Assembly: GCF_026107645.2 (NCBI RefSeq)
Contig: NZ_JAPCHV010000001.1
Coordinates: 248,001-312,000, forward strand
Source of the DNA: Flavobacterium sp. MFBS3-15
GTDB taxonomy: Bacteria; Bacteroidota; Bacteroidia; Flavobacteriales; Flavobacteriaceae
Reading direction: 5' to 3'
DNA length: 64,000 nt
Position numbers and translations under genes: made by a program. This document shows positions 22,357 to 31,428 of the stretch, piece by piece; position 1 is the stretch's first letter, and each line of letters starts with the position of its first letter. The notes beneath the pieces are model-generated. The model made no database searches. It was not told the DNA's origin and was given only the letters and a program-made list of their open reading frames with translations.

Positions 22357-23734
22357 GCTGCGCCAAAAAATAACACACTACATCAGCCTGGATGCAGATG
22401 CGGCAACACTTGCTTTTTACCGCATTGCATTTGGGCTGATGATGTTTTTCAGCCTGGTGCGCTTTGCCCTCAATGGATGGATTGAAAAGTTTTACATTGC
22501 GCCCAAATTTCACTTTAGCTACTGTGGTTTCGAATGGGTTAAACCCATCGGTGGCTATACATATCTTATTTTCATTATTTGCGGCATTGCCTCGCTGATG
22601 GTTGCCGTGGGCTACAGATACCGGTTGGCGATAGTACTGTTTTTCCTTAGCTTTACCTATATCGAGCTTATGGATAAGACAACTTACCTCAACCACTATT
22701 ACTTCATTTCTGTCATAAGCTTTGTAATGATTTTCCTGCCGGCAAATGCCTTTTTTTCCGTAGATGCAAAACGTGACGGGAAAGTTTATTCAGAAAGGGT
22801 TCCCCGTTATGCGGTTGACGTACTTAAAGTACTGCTCGCTGTGGTTTACATTTATGCCGGCCTTGCCAAACTGAATTCTGACTGGCTGGTGCATGCGATG
22901 CCGCTGAAAATATGGCTAACAGGCAATACACACCTCCCCCTGATAGGGCCATGGCTGGGCAGGGAATGGGTAGCTTATGCCTTTAGCTATGCAGGCGCGG
23001 TATACGACCTTTTTATCGTTTTCCTGTTGCTGGGCCGCCGTACAAGGCTGTTTGGTTTTTTTCTTGTAGTGGTTTTTCATGTGCTTACGCGAATCCTGTT
23101 TCCTATAGGTGTTTTCCCGTTTGTGATGATCGTATCATCGCTGATTTTCTTTAGCCCGCTACTTCACAGGAAGCTATTGGCAGGAATAAAATGGGTTCTC
23201 ACCTTTGGGAAAAATAAAAACATTTCGGGCAGCCCTGCCGATGCTACAAACAGAGTAGCAGTCCGGCCAAATGTTTTTGTTGCGTACTTCCTTGGGATAT
23301 TTCTTGCCATCCAATTATTGCTGCCGTTCCGTTACCTGTTGTATCCCGGCGAATTGTTCTGGACCGAAGAGGGCTTCCGGTTCTCCTGGCGGGTAATGCT
23401 TATGGAAAAGGCCGGTTACATACAGTTCAGGGTCAGGGATGGCATAACGGGCAGGATACAATATGTCAATAACCGTGAGCACCTTACTGCCTTTCAGGAA
23501 AAGCAGATGTCCTTTCAGCCCGATTTTATTTTAGAATATGCCCATTACCTGAAGGACCTATATGCTGCAAAAGGCATGGCCCGCACCGAAGTATATGCCG
23601 AAAGCTACGTGGCGCTGAACGGAAGGCTGAGCACACCCTATATTAACCCGGATGTAAACCTTGCTGACGAATATGAATCATTTGAACATAAAACCTGGAT
23701 ATTGCCGTTTAAAGAAAGCATTGCGGGCTTTTAG
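22349..23734 (+). CDS. HTTM domain membrane protein (vitamin K-dependent carboxylase-like)
   Basis: A 461-residue protein starting with GTG at 22349, inside the preceding gene. It has several transmembrane helices (about 20-40, 68-88, 92-105, 112-135, 155-175, 205-225, 235-255, 262-275) and a soluble C-terminal part. The motif YAGLAKLNSDWL, with Lys174, resembles the region around the catalytic base Lys218 of human gamma-glutamyl carboxylase (KL-DW pattern). HTTM proteins are bacterial relatives of that enzyme with unknown reaction. It sits between an imelysin and a FecA-like receptor, overlapping both, so it may modify the envelope partners or act on an iron ligand. No specific reaction can be assigned. 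Confidence 0.88.
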   Translation: MTKLRQKITHYISLDADAATLAFYRIAFGLMMFFSLVRFALNGWIEKFYIAPKFHFSYCGFEWVKPIGGYTYLIFIICGIASLMVAVGYRYRLAIVLFFLSFTYIELMDKTTYLNHYYFISVISFVMIFLPANAFFSVDAKRDGKVYSERVPRYAVDVLKVLLAVVYIYAGLAKLNSDWLVHAMPLKIWLTGNTHLPLIGPWLGREWVAYAFSYAGAVYDLFIVFLLLGRRTRLFGFFLVVVFHVLTRILFPIGVFPFVMIVSSLIFFSPLLHRKLLAGIKWVLTFGKNKNISGSPADATNRVAVRPNVFVAYFLGIFLAIQLLLPFRYLLYPGELFWTEEGFRFSWRVMLMEKAGYIQFRVRDGITGRIQYVNNREHLTAFQEKQMSFQPDFILEYAHYLKDLYAAKGMARTEVYAESYVALNGRLSTPYINPDVNLADEYESFEHKTWILPFKESIAGF

Positions 23735-26144
23735 CCTTTTGCTGATCCTTTTTTCAGGAGCATCTGTATTTTCGCAAAGCGTTTTCACCGGATTTGTAAC
23801 GGATGAAAGCAATGCACCGTTGGCTAATGTGGAGGTCATCTATACGCAAAATAACGTTACGGTCCGCACAGCTGCAGATGGCACATTTAACCTGTTGGCA
23901 GCAGATGAAAAAGTGCACCTTGTGTTTTATCTCGATGGTTATGAGCTTACAGAGCAGGACCTGTCGCAAGGGCAATCGGCAACCATAATCCTGCAGCGCA
24001 TTACCGAATTAAATGAAGTAGTAATAGAGCGCGAGCAGAACCGCCTTTTTGCCCTTACGCACCTGAAGGATGTTGAAGGAGTTTCGGTATTTGCAGGGAA
24101 AAAGACCGAAGTTGTGCGCATGGACAGGATTACCGCCAACAAGGCAGCCAATGCGGCAAGGCAGATATACTCGCAGGTGGTGGGGCTTACCATCAACGAA
24201 AATTCCGATGGCGGGCTGCAGCTAAACATAGGGGGGCGGGGGCTTAACCCCAACCGGAGCAGCAATTTCAATACGCGCCAAAACGGTTACGACATTAGCG
24301 CAGATGTATTGGGTTATCCTGAAAGCTACTATACGCCTCCGGCAGAAGGTGTAAGCCAAATACAAGTGATACGGGGTGCGGCCTCATTGCAATATGGAAC
24401 ACAGTTTGGCGGACTTGTAAACTTTGTAATGCGCGAGCCGTCATTAAAACCTATTGAGGCTACCGTGCGTAATTCAGCAGGTTCGTATGGTTTTCTATCA
24501 AATTTTACGAGCGTTGGGGGAACTACGGGTAAATTCAGCTATTATACATTTTTCAACTATAAGCAAGGCGATGGTTTCAGGAGCAATTCGCAGTACAATA
24601 GCCGTAATTTCTTCGTGAACGTGAATTATGCTTTTAAGCCCGGCACATCGCTGCACTTTGATTATACCCTGTTCGACTACCTTGCCAAACAGCCCGGCGG
24701 ACTGACTGATTATATGTTTGAGAAAGATATGTTCCAAAGCAACCGCACCCGCAACTGGTTTGACGTCAACTGGAATCTGTACAGCCTGCGATTTAAGCAC
24801 GCTTTGTATGAAAAAACCAGATTCGAATTGCAGCTATTTGGGCTAAATGCAACACGCAGCGCCCTTGGCTACCTGAGCAACCGTGTGAGCTCATCAGACG
24901 TGGAGGGTACTGTGCGTGACCTTATAACGGGCGATTTCAACAACTGGGGCAGTGAAGCTAAGTTGCTTACGGAATATAATATCATAGGCAGGAAGAGTAC
25001 ATTTATGGTGGGGGCTAAGTACTACCAGGCCAGGAATACAGGCCAGCAGGGTCCGGGCAGTAGCGGCAGCGGGCCGGATTTTAATTTTGCCGACGATGAA
25101 TTCCCCTACTATACCAGCCAGAGCAGCTATACCTACCCAAACAGGAATGTGTCCTTGTTTGCTGAAAACATCTTCAGGGTATCGGATAAGTTTTCGATAA
25201 CACCCGGTTTGCGTACGGAGTACATTAAAACACAGGCCGAAGGCTACTGGGGCCGCATTAATACCGACCAGGCCGGGAACGTGATACTGGATGAAAGGGA
25301 AAATGAGGACATCGACAAGGGCCGTACATTTTTACTGGCAGGGCTGGGGTTCAGCTATAAATCGGGTACTAAAACAGAATGGTATGCCAACATATCGCAA
25401 AACTACCGTTCAGTTACGTTTAATGACATTCGGACTGCCAGCCCGGGACTGGCTATAGACCCTTCAATAACAGACGAGAAAGGGTTCACGTTCGACCTTG
25501 GCGTAAGGGGCACTGCCGATGACCGGTTTAATTATGATTCCAGTGTTTACCTGCTGTATTATAATGACAAGATAGGGGAGTATATGGCGCCAAACCCTAA
25601 CGGAAGCGGTGCGGTAGTGCGTTACCGGAGTAACATAGGCACAGCGGTGACCTATGGTTGGGAGCTTTTGGCAGACTGGAACATAGCCAACACTTTTTTT
25701 ACAGGGAACAGGAATTTCAACTGGTCTGTTTTCGTAAATAATGCCATAACAGGAAGCAGCTACATTAAGTCAGATGCGCCAAACATTGAAGGAAATTCGG
25801 TTGAGTTTGTGCCATTGGTCAACCTGAAGGCAGGAACATCTGCCGGTTACCGTAATTTCATGGCTTCGGTACAGATGAGCTGCCTTACAGAACAGTTTAC
25901 CGATAGCGGCAATACCATAACCGACAGCAATGACAATACCTATGGTATTTTTGGGCAAATACCGTCCTACTACGTTGCTGATTTTTCGGCTTCCTATACA
26001 TGGCGGAACTTCAGGCTGGAGGGCAGCATCAGTAATTTTACCAATAATTACTATTTTACCAGGCGTGCAACAGGGTATCCGGGTCCGGGCATATTACCGA
26101 GCGATCCCAGGATGTATTATGTAACGTTGCAGGTTAAAATTTAA
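23673..26144 (+). CDS. FecA-like TonB-dependent receptor
   Basis: Starting at the ATG at 23673, this is ~823 residues; a TTG at 23721 would give a tidier signal peptide (RAFSLLLILFSGASVFSQS) and is an alternative. Either start overlaps the HTTM gene. A carboxypeptidase-like domain (~40-115, FTGFVTDESNAPLANVEV) precedes the plug. The plug segment GGRGLNPNRSSNFNTRQNGY, then ISADVLGYPESYYTPPAEGV, closely follows the ferric dicitrate receptor FecA pattern, and the barrel ends in YYVTLQVKI. The cargo is probably an iron chelate; with the imelysins and the di-haem protein this forms an iron acquisition locus (inferred from family and context). Confidence 0.88.
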   Translation: MNHLNIKPGYCRLKKALRAFSLLLILFSGASVFSQSVFTGFVTDESNAPLANVEVIYTQNNVTVRTAADGTFNLLAADEKVHLVFYLDGYELTEQDLSQGQSATIILQRITELNEVVIEREQNRLFALTHLKDVEGVSVFAGKKTEVVRMDRITANKAANAARQIYSQVVGLTINENSDGGLQLNIGGRGLNPNRSSNFNTRQNGYDISADVLGYPESYYTPPAEGVSQIQVIRGAASLQYGTQFGGLVNFVMREPSLKPIEATVRNSAGSYGFLSNFTSVGGTTGKFSYYTFFNYKQGDGFRSNSQYNSRNFFVNVNYAFKPGTSLHFDYTLFDYLAKQPGGLTDYMFEKDMFQSNRTRNWFDVNWNLYSLRFKHALYEKTRFELQLFGLNATRSALGYLSNRVSSSDVEGTVRDLITGDFNNWGSEAKLLTEYNIIGRKSTFMVGAKYYQARNTGQQGPGSSGSGPDFNFADDEFPYYTSQSSYTYPNRNVSLFAENIFRVSDKFSITPGLRTEYIKTQAEGYWGRINTDQAGNVILDERENEDIDKGRTFLLAGLGFSYKSGTKTEWYANISQNYRSVTFNDIRTASPGLAIDPSITDEKGFTFDLGVRGTADDRFNYDSSVYLLYYNDKIGEYMAPNPNGSGAVVRYRSNIGTAVTYGWELLADWNIANTFFTGNRNFNWSVFVNNAITGSSYIKSDAPNIEGNSVEFVPLVNLKAGTSAGYRNFMASVQMSCLTEQFTDSGNTITDSNDNTYGIFGQIPSYYVADFSASYTWRNFRLEGSISNFTNNYYFTRRATGYPGPGILPSDPRMYYVTLQVKI

Positions 26145-26212
26145 GATGCGGTATTGATTAGGTCGGGATCTTTTATGGATTAAGATTTTTTTTAGAAAAA
26201 TTTAAGAAGGGC

Positions 26213-26242
26213 TTTGTTGTTTTACTAAAAAAATTATATTTG
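26213..26242 (+). promoter_or_regulatory. Promoter of the MORN-repeat/DUF3857 operon
   Basis: TTTG at 26213-26216 and TATATTTG at 26235-26242 are 18 nt apart, fitting the Bacteroidota consensus; the ATG is 20 nt further downstream. Confidence 0.7.
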
Positions 26243-26261
26243 GGAAAAATAACCTCCCAAT

Positions 26262-29200
26262 ATGAAAAACCTACTGGCAGCCCTTGTTTTCGGGCTTTGC
26301 AGCACTACTTATGCCCAAACGGATTATTCAGTTGTTTACGATGGCGATGCTTATCTATCTGAAGGCATCCGGCTGTATGACGAAGAAAAATATGCTGAAG
26401 CCATTAAGCAGTTTGATAAGATTGTAAAAACAGACCCGATTTTTTATACCGCACAATATGAAAAGGCCCTGGCTCTTGCCGCGGGAGAGGATATGGAGGC
26501 CGCAAAAGCCTTTTATGAGAGTGCCCTTGAAAAAGGCTATATGCAGGAAGCCCCGGATTTTTATATGTCATACGGCACCTTCCTGAGCGACCGGAAAGAG
26601 TATGACAAATCGGAAAAGATGTTTTTGGAAGCGCAAAAGCTGTATCCGAATTCAAGCGTACTGCTATACAACATGGCATTGCTTTATGTAAGAAAGGATG
26701 AGCGCCAGAAGAGTGTTGATCTTTTGGAAAAAGCCATAACAATAAACCCTAACCATGTTGGCTCCCACTACCTGTTGGGCCTTATAGCCCTTGAGGATGG
26801 CCGCGCTGTTGAAGGAACCATGGCTTTGCTGGCTTACCTTACATTATTACCGGAGAGTTCGGTAAGTCCCGAAATTATTGTAAAGCTGAATGCCAAATTT
26901 GCAGATAATTACACTGAAAAGAGCAAACTTGTTTTCTCTAAGGCTGGTGGGGACAATTTTGAAGAGATTGATGTTATACTGCGCAATTCGCTACCATTAA
27001 GGAGCGCTTATAAAGTGAATTCGGAGTTTGATGACATTATCATCCGCCAGGTGCAGGCTGTTGTGGAATATGCCGCAGAACATAAAGTACAAAATGGTTT
27101 TTTTGAAACTACTTATGTTCCGTGGCTTGCCGACATGGCGAAGAAAAAACAGTTTGAAGGATTTTCGTATTATATGCTGTCGAGTATGAAGGAACAGCTT
27201 GGTAAAAAGCTCACGGCCCACAATAAAAAAGCCCAGGCTTTTATAGATAACTACCTCTCGAACGATTTCTGGCAGGTGTTTGCAAAGCGAAAAGTAGACC
27301 TTTTTGGTAAGCAGGAAGAGGTTGTGGTTTACCTGAATGAGGGCAAGCCGTATCTTTTGGGCAAAGTGGTAAACGGGAAGAAGGAAGGTAAGTACAAAGT
27401 ACTTAACACAAGCGGAAACATGGCCAGCGAACTTAACTTTGTCAACGACATGGCCGAAGGCTTGCAGAAGTATTATGACTACAAAGGCCGCCTGAGCGAA
27501 GAAAAGGAATACAAGAACGATAAGCTAGACGGGAAAAGGACTACTTATTTTGATAATGGCAATGTCTCTTTGGTTGAAATCTATAAAGATGATAAGCTTC
27601 AGGGTATAAGCACTTCTTATTACATCAATGGGGGTAAAGCCTGCGAAGGTAATTTTGTTAACGGTGAGCGGGATGGCAACGCGGTATGTTATTATGAAAA
27701 CGGAAGTAAAAAAAGCGAGACCGGCTACAGCAACGGAAAGCTGAACGGCAAACATGTGATGTACGATAAAGCCGGCAATATTTCACTCGAGGAATCGTTT
27801 AAGATGGATAAGCGCGATGGCAGGGCTGTGGAATATTATGATGGCAAGGTTTTGAAATCAGAGATTGAGTATAAAGACGGTGCAGCCGTTTCATCGTATA
27901 AAAAATATTTTCCGAACGGGACGCTAAATGAGCAGACCGACTTTGTAAATGACCTGCCTACCAAAGGCCTTTATAATTTTGCAAATGGTAAAAAATCGTA
28001 TGAGGCGGTATATGACAAAGCAGGAAACATTGTGAGTTACGATTATTATAATGATAACGGCGAACTATACTATCAGGAAAACTACAAAAATGGGGAAATG
28101 AAGTCCGGGAGCCAGTATGTTGCAGGAAACACAAAGCCTGTCGAGGTGCCGGTAAAGGGAACCTATACCATAAAGACTATTGACGGCATAACACTGACAT
28201 CAGGAAAATACGAGAAAGGCAAGAAAACAGGAGATTGGGAGTATTTTTTCAGGACAGGTGTACTGAGAAATAAGGAAACTTACAAAAATGGCCTCCAGTC
28301 GGGAAAATCATTTGTTTATAATGATGACGGCAGGCTGTACAGCGTTTCGAATTATGTGAACGATTCGCTTCAGGGAATTTATGAGAAATATGATTACGGA
28401 GACCTTTCTTATATGTATCATTATAACCATGGTGTTGCAAATGGTCCGGCTAAGTCATTCTTCTCCAATGGTAAAGTTTCTTCTGAAAGCTTCTACATAA
28501 ATGATGAGGTTTACTCAAAAAGGTATGACTATTGGCAAAATGGCAATCCGAGTGAAATAACAACTTATGTGGATGGTGTGGCAGTAAAGATGGAGAGCTT
28601 CTCCGTTGATGGCAAAAAAGAGGTAGAAATTGATTACACCAACAAGAATGGTAAGGTTGCCCAGGCGTATTATAACGGAGCCATATTGCACGACTTTATA
28701 TTGGCGAACGGTACTTTGAATGGCAAGTATACCGTGAAAGAGAAAAATGGAGCATTGATTATTGAAGGCAACTATCTAAACGGCAGCCGCCATGGCAAAT
28801 ACGTTAAAAATGGCCCTACAGGGGCTCCTCTTCTTGAGAAGAATTATTATTCAGGGAAAGAACATGGAACCAGTAAATACTATGATATAGCGGGTAACCT
28901 GAGAAGGGAAGATGCATATGTTTTTGGTAGCGAAACAGGTAGTAATATTACTTATTATGGCAGCAAAGGCAAGCTTTCTGAAAGCACCGTGTTTGATGAT
29001 GATAAGGAGGGTGAGGTAAAATATTATAATCATAAGGGTGATATAGTGCTGATACTGGGATACCAGCGCAATGCCCTGGTGTATTACATAACTCCGGGTA
29101 AAGACGGTAAGTTTACGGATAAGAAACCTGTAGCCGGACAAACTGCCAAAATCGTTTCGACCTATCCTAACGGGAAAACTGCAATGGAAGTGAACTTTGT

Positions 29201-29513
29201 GCAAGGGAATATGGATGGCAGGTTTCTTATAAACAGTGCCGATGGCAAGCCCGAGTATGAGTCTAACTATGACAAAGGGCTTTTGAAAGGAGTGCGCATA
29301 GAGTATTATGCTAACGGAAAGATTTACAAGAAAGAAAATTTCAGGAATTCATCATTTGACGGGGTTCAGGAATTTTTTAAAGAAGACGGCAAGCCCTGGA
29401 TAGCAGCAGAGTATAAAAATGACCAGATGCATGGGGCTTGTAAAATTTATACCAATGGAGTGTTGTCGCAAACAAAACAATATGATTCAGATGTCCTTAT
29501 TGAAATTAAATAG
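26262..29513 (+). CDS. Secreted TPR and MORN-variant repeat protein
   Basis: A 1083-residue protein with a signal peptide (MKNLLAALVFGLCSTTYAQ). Residues ~25-210 hold TPR repeats (AEAIKQFDKIVKTDPIFYTA). From ~365 to the end there are about 25 copies of a ~22-residue MORN-like unit (patterns such as GKRTTYFDNGNVSLVEIYKD and GKHVMYDKAGNISLEESFK). This is the repeat annotated in databases as YwqK-like; it forms a long beta-hairpin strip. No catalytic residues are seen. It is the first gene of a three-gene coupled operon with two DUF3857 proteins. A periplasmic or outer-membrane scaffold is likely; the partner is unknown. Confidence 0.85.
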   Translation: MKNLLAALVFGLCSTTYAQTDYSVVYDGDAYLSEGIRLYDEEKYAEAIKQFDKIVKTDPIFYTAQYEKALALAAGEDMEAAKAFYESALEKGYMQEAPDFYMSYGTFLSDRKEYDKSEKMFLEAQKLYPNSSVLLYNMALLYVRKDERQKSVDLLEKAITINPNHVGSHYLLGLIALEDGRAVEGTMALLAYLTLLPESSVSPEIIVKLNAKFADNYTEKSKLVFSKAGGDNFEEIDVILRNSLPLRSAYKVNSEFDDIIIRQVQAVVEYAAEHKVQNGFFETTYVPWLADMAKKKQFEGFSYYMLSSMKEQLGKKLTAHNKKAQAFIDNYLSNDFWQVFAKRKVDLFGKQEEVVVYLNEGKPYLLGKVVNGKKEGKYKVLNTSGNMASELNFVNDMAEGLQKYYDYKGRLSEEKEYKNDKLDGKRTTYFDNGNVSLVEIYKDDKLQGISTSYYINGGKACEGNFVNGERDGNAVCYYENGSKKSETGYSNGKLNGKHVMYDKAGNISLEESFKMDKRDGRAVEYYDGKVLKSEIEYKDGAAVSSYKKYFPNGTLNEQTDFVNDLPTKGLYNFANGKKSYEAVYDKAGNIVSYDYYNDNGELYYQENYKNGEMKSGSQYVAGNTKPVEVPVKGTYTIKTIDGITLTSGKYEKGKKTGDWEYFFRTGVLRNKETYKNGLQSGKSFVYNDDGRLYSVSNYVNDSLQGIYEKYDYGDLSYMYHYNHGVANGPAKSFFSNGKVSSESFYINDEVYSKRYDYWQNGNPSEITTYVDGVAVKMESFSVDGKKEVEIDYTNKNGKVAQAYYNGAILHDFILANGTLNGKYTVKEKNGALIIEGNYLNGSRHGKYVKNGPTGAPLLEKNYYSGKEHGTSKYYDIAGNLRREDAYVFGSETGSNITYYGSKGKLSESTVFDDDKEGEVKYYNHKGDIVLILGYQRNALVYYITPGKDGKFTDKKPVAGQTAKIVSTYPNGKTAMEVNFVQGNMDGRFLINSADGKPEYESNYDKGLLKGVRIEYYANGKIYKKENFRNSSFDGVQEFFKEDGKPWIAAEYKNDQMHGACKIYTNGVLSQTKQYDSDVLIEIK

Positions 29514-31428
29514 AAAAAGCCTTGTGGCCCTATTGCCGTTAATGGCAATTACGGCCCTGGCGCAGGAAAAGCAGGGTGCTTTTGCAGAGTATAAAAAGGT
29601 TTACCCCAATGTAAATGAATTGGTTATCAGCGATAAAAACACCTATGATATTTTTGTTGAAGACAAAAAGCTCAGGGTGTTGCGCAATAACTATTATGAG
29701 TCGATGATTATGTCGCAAAACGGCATACAAAATAATGAGGAGAGCTTCTCCTATTCAGAGCTTGTAAAGCTTAATGAGTTTGAAGCGTATTCGATTGTTA
29801 ACGACAAAGGGAAAGACCGTAAAATAAAGGTTACACAAACCAACGAAAAGCAGTCAAGACAAAATTCTGTTTTTCATGATGATGTAAAGCAGCGCCAGCT
29901 TATTTTTCCAAATCTTGAAGCAGGGGCAAGAAAGGTGTATTCGGTTGAGACTGAATTTCTGGATCCGTTTCTTCTCCAAAGCTATGTTTTTGGAAGCAGT
30001 TTTCCAATGCTGAATTCAACACTGGAAGTGCGTACTGACAAAGACGTTACCATCGGTTACCGTGTTTTTAACGATCCCGATAACAGCATCATATTTTCCA
30101 AAACCGAGAAAAAGGGGAAGTATATTTATACCTGGACATTGAAAGATGTTAAAGCAGTGAAATTTGAACCGGGCAATCCGGGATTCCGGCATTTTATTCC
30201 GCATATCAATGTCTATGTGAAGGACTATAAGGTAGATTCAAAAAAAGTGGAGGTACTTGATAATACTGAAAAGCTGTATGATTACTATAAATCGTTTACA
30301 AAAAACCTTAACAGGACAGAGGACGCCGAACTAAAGGCAATTACAAAAGAGATTACTGCCGGTCTTACTACTGACAGGGAAAAGGTCAAAAAAATATTCT
30401 ATTGGGTAAAGGACAACATTAAGTATATCGCTTTTGAAAATGGGTATGAAGGCTTTATTCCCCGTGAAGCCGCACTCGTTTGCAAGCGCAAGTTTGGAGA
30501 TTGCAAGGACATGGCGAGCATTATTAGCGCTATGGCTAATTATGCCGGGGTAAAGGATGTAACGGTATCCTGGATAGGCACACGCGACATTCCCTATTCT
30601 TATGAAGAACTTGCCACACCTGCAGTAGACAATCACATGATTGCTGTATTCAATGACAATGGCAACTATGTTTTCCTGGATGCTACAGATCGTGAGACAC
30701 GATATGGGCTGCCTACATCTTTCATACAGGGTAAGGAAGCACTGATGAGCAATGGCGATACTTATAAGATTATACAGGTTCCGGTTGTTTCTGGCGAAGA
30801 TAATGCTACTCATGAAGTGGTTGATCTTACGCTGGATAAGGAGAAAATTACAGGGTCGGGCTCATTAAACTTCTATGGTTTTTCAAGAAGCCATATCTTA
30901 CCGCAGATTGGAGATGCTTCGGGCAAAACACGCTTTGAAATGATAAAGAGCCTGGTACTTTTAGGCAGCAATAAATTTATGCTGAAAGAGTATAACGAGG
31001 CCAATGTGGCCGACAGGGACAAACCATACCAGGTGAATTTTAGTTTTGAGCTGGAAGACTATGCCATACAGGTTGATAAGGAACTTTACATTAATCTGTT
31101 TATGGACCGGGCTTATGAAAAGCTTACCCTTGAACCTGACCGTGTCACCGCTTATGAAATGGATTTTTTGTCGGCCTATAATACTACCTATAACCTGAAA
31201 ATCCCGCAGAACTACTCGGTAAAATACCTGCCGGAAAACTTCAGCCTTGACAATGCGCTTATGAAGGCAGATTTTACTTATGCCAATAAAGCCGGGGTAG
31301 TTTCATTAAATGCAAAAATACAGGTGAAAAAGCTATTGATTGAAAAGGCCGATTTTGCACTATGGACTGACACTGTAAAACAACTGAAGAATGCCTATAC
31401 ACAAACCTTAATACTTACCGAAAAATGA
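29491..31428 (+). CDS. DUF3857 / transglutaminase-like secreted protein
   Basis: The ATG at 29491 (645 residues) gives a good signal peptide, MSLLKLNRKSLVALLPLMA then ITALAQ; ATG 29482 is an alternative. Both lie inside the preceding gene, so the two are translationally coupled. Residues ~45-240 form the DUF3857 domain. A transglutaminase-like core follows, with the triad Cys338 (FGDCKDMASI), His382 (VDNHMIAVF) and Asp397 (VFLDATD). The C-terminal ~170 residues are a DUF2569/3858-like beta domain. The protein is probably a periplasmic amidase, peptidase or cross-linking enzyme of unknown substrate. The stop overlaps the next gene by ATGA. Confidence 0.87.
   Translation: MSLLKLNRKSLVALLPLMAITALAQEKQGAFAEYKKVYPNVNELVISDKNTYDIFVEDKKLRVLRNNYYESMIMSQNGIQNNEESFSYSELVKLNEFEAYSIVNDKGKDRKIKVTQTNEKQSRQNSVFHDDVKQRQLIFPNLEAGARKVYSVETEFLDPFLLQSYVFGSSFPMLNSTLEVRTDKDVTIGYRVFNDPDNSIIFSKTEKKGKYIYTWTLKDVKAVKFEPGNPGFRHFIPHINVYVKDYKVDSKKVEVLDNTEKLYDYYKSFTKNLNRTEDAELKAITKEITAGLTTDREKVKKIFYWVKDNIKYIAFENGYEGFIPREAALVCKRKFGDCKDMASIISAMANYAGVKDVTVSWIGTRDIPYSYEELATPAVDNHMIAVFNDNGNYVFLDATDRETRYGLPTSFIQGKEALMSNGDTYKIIQVPVVSGEDNATHEVVDLTLDKEKITGSGSLNFYGFSRSHILPQIGDASGKTRFEMIKSLVLLGSNKFMLKEYNEANVADRDKPYQVNFSFELEDYAIQVDKELYINLFMDRAYEKLTLEPDRVTAYEMDFLSAYNTTYNLKIPQNYSVKYLPENFSLDNALMKADFTYANKAGVVSLNAKIQVKKLLIEKADFALWTDTVKQLKNAYTQTLILTEK

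Noticed and set aside
27525-29513. YwqK-type antitoxin annotation for the MORN-repeat protein
   Set aside because: The name comes from repeat similarity only; the protein is secreted, ~1080 residues long and has no toxin partner.
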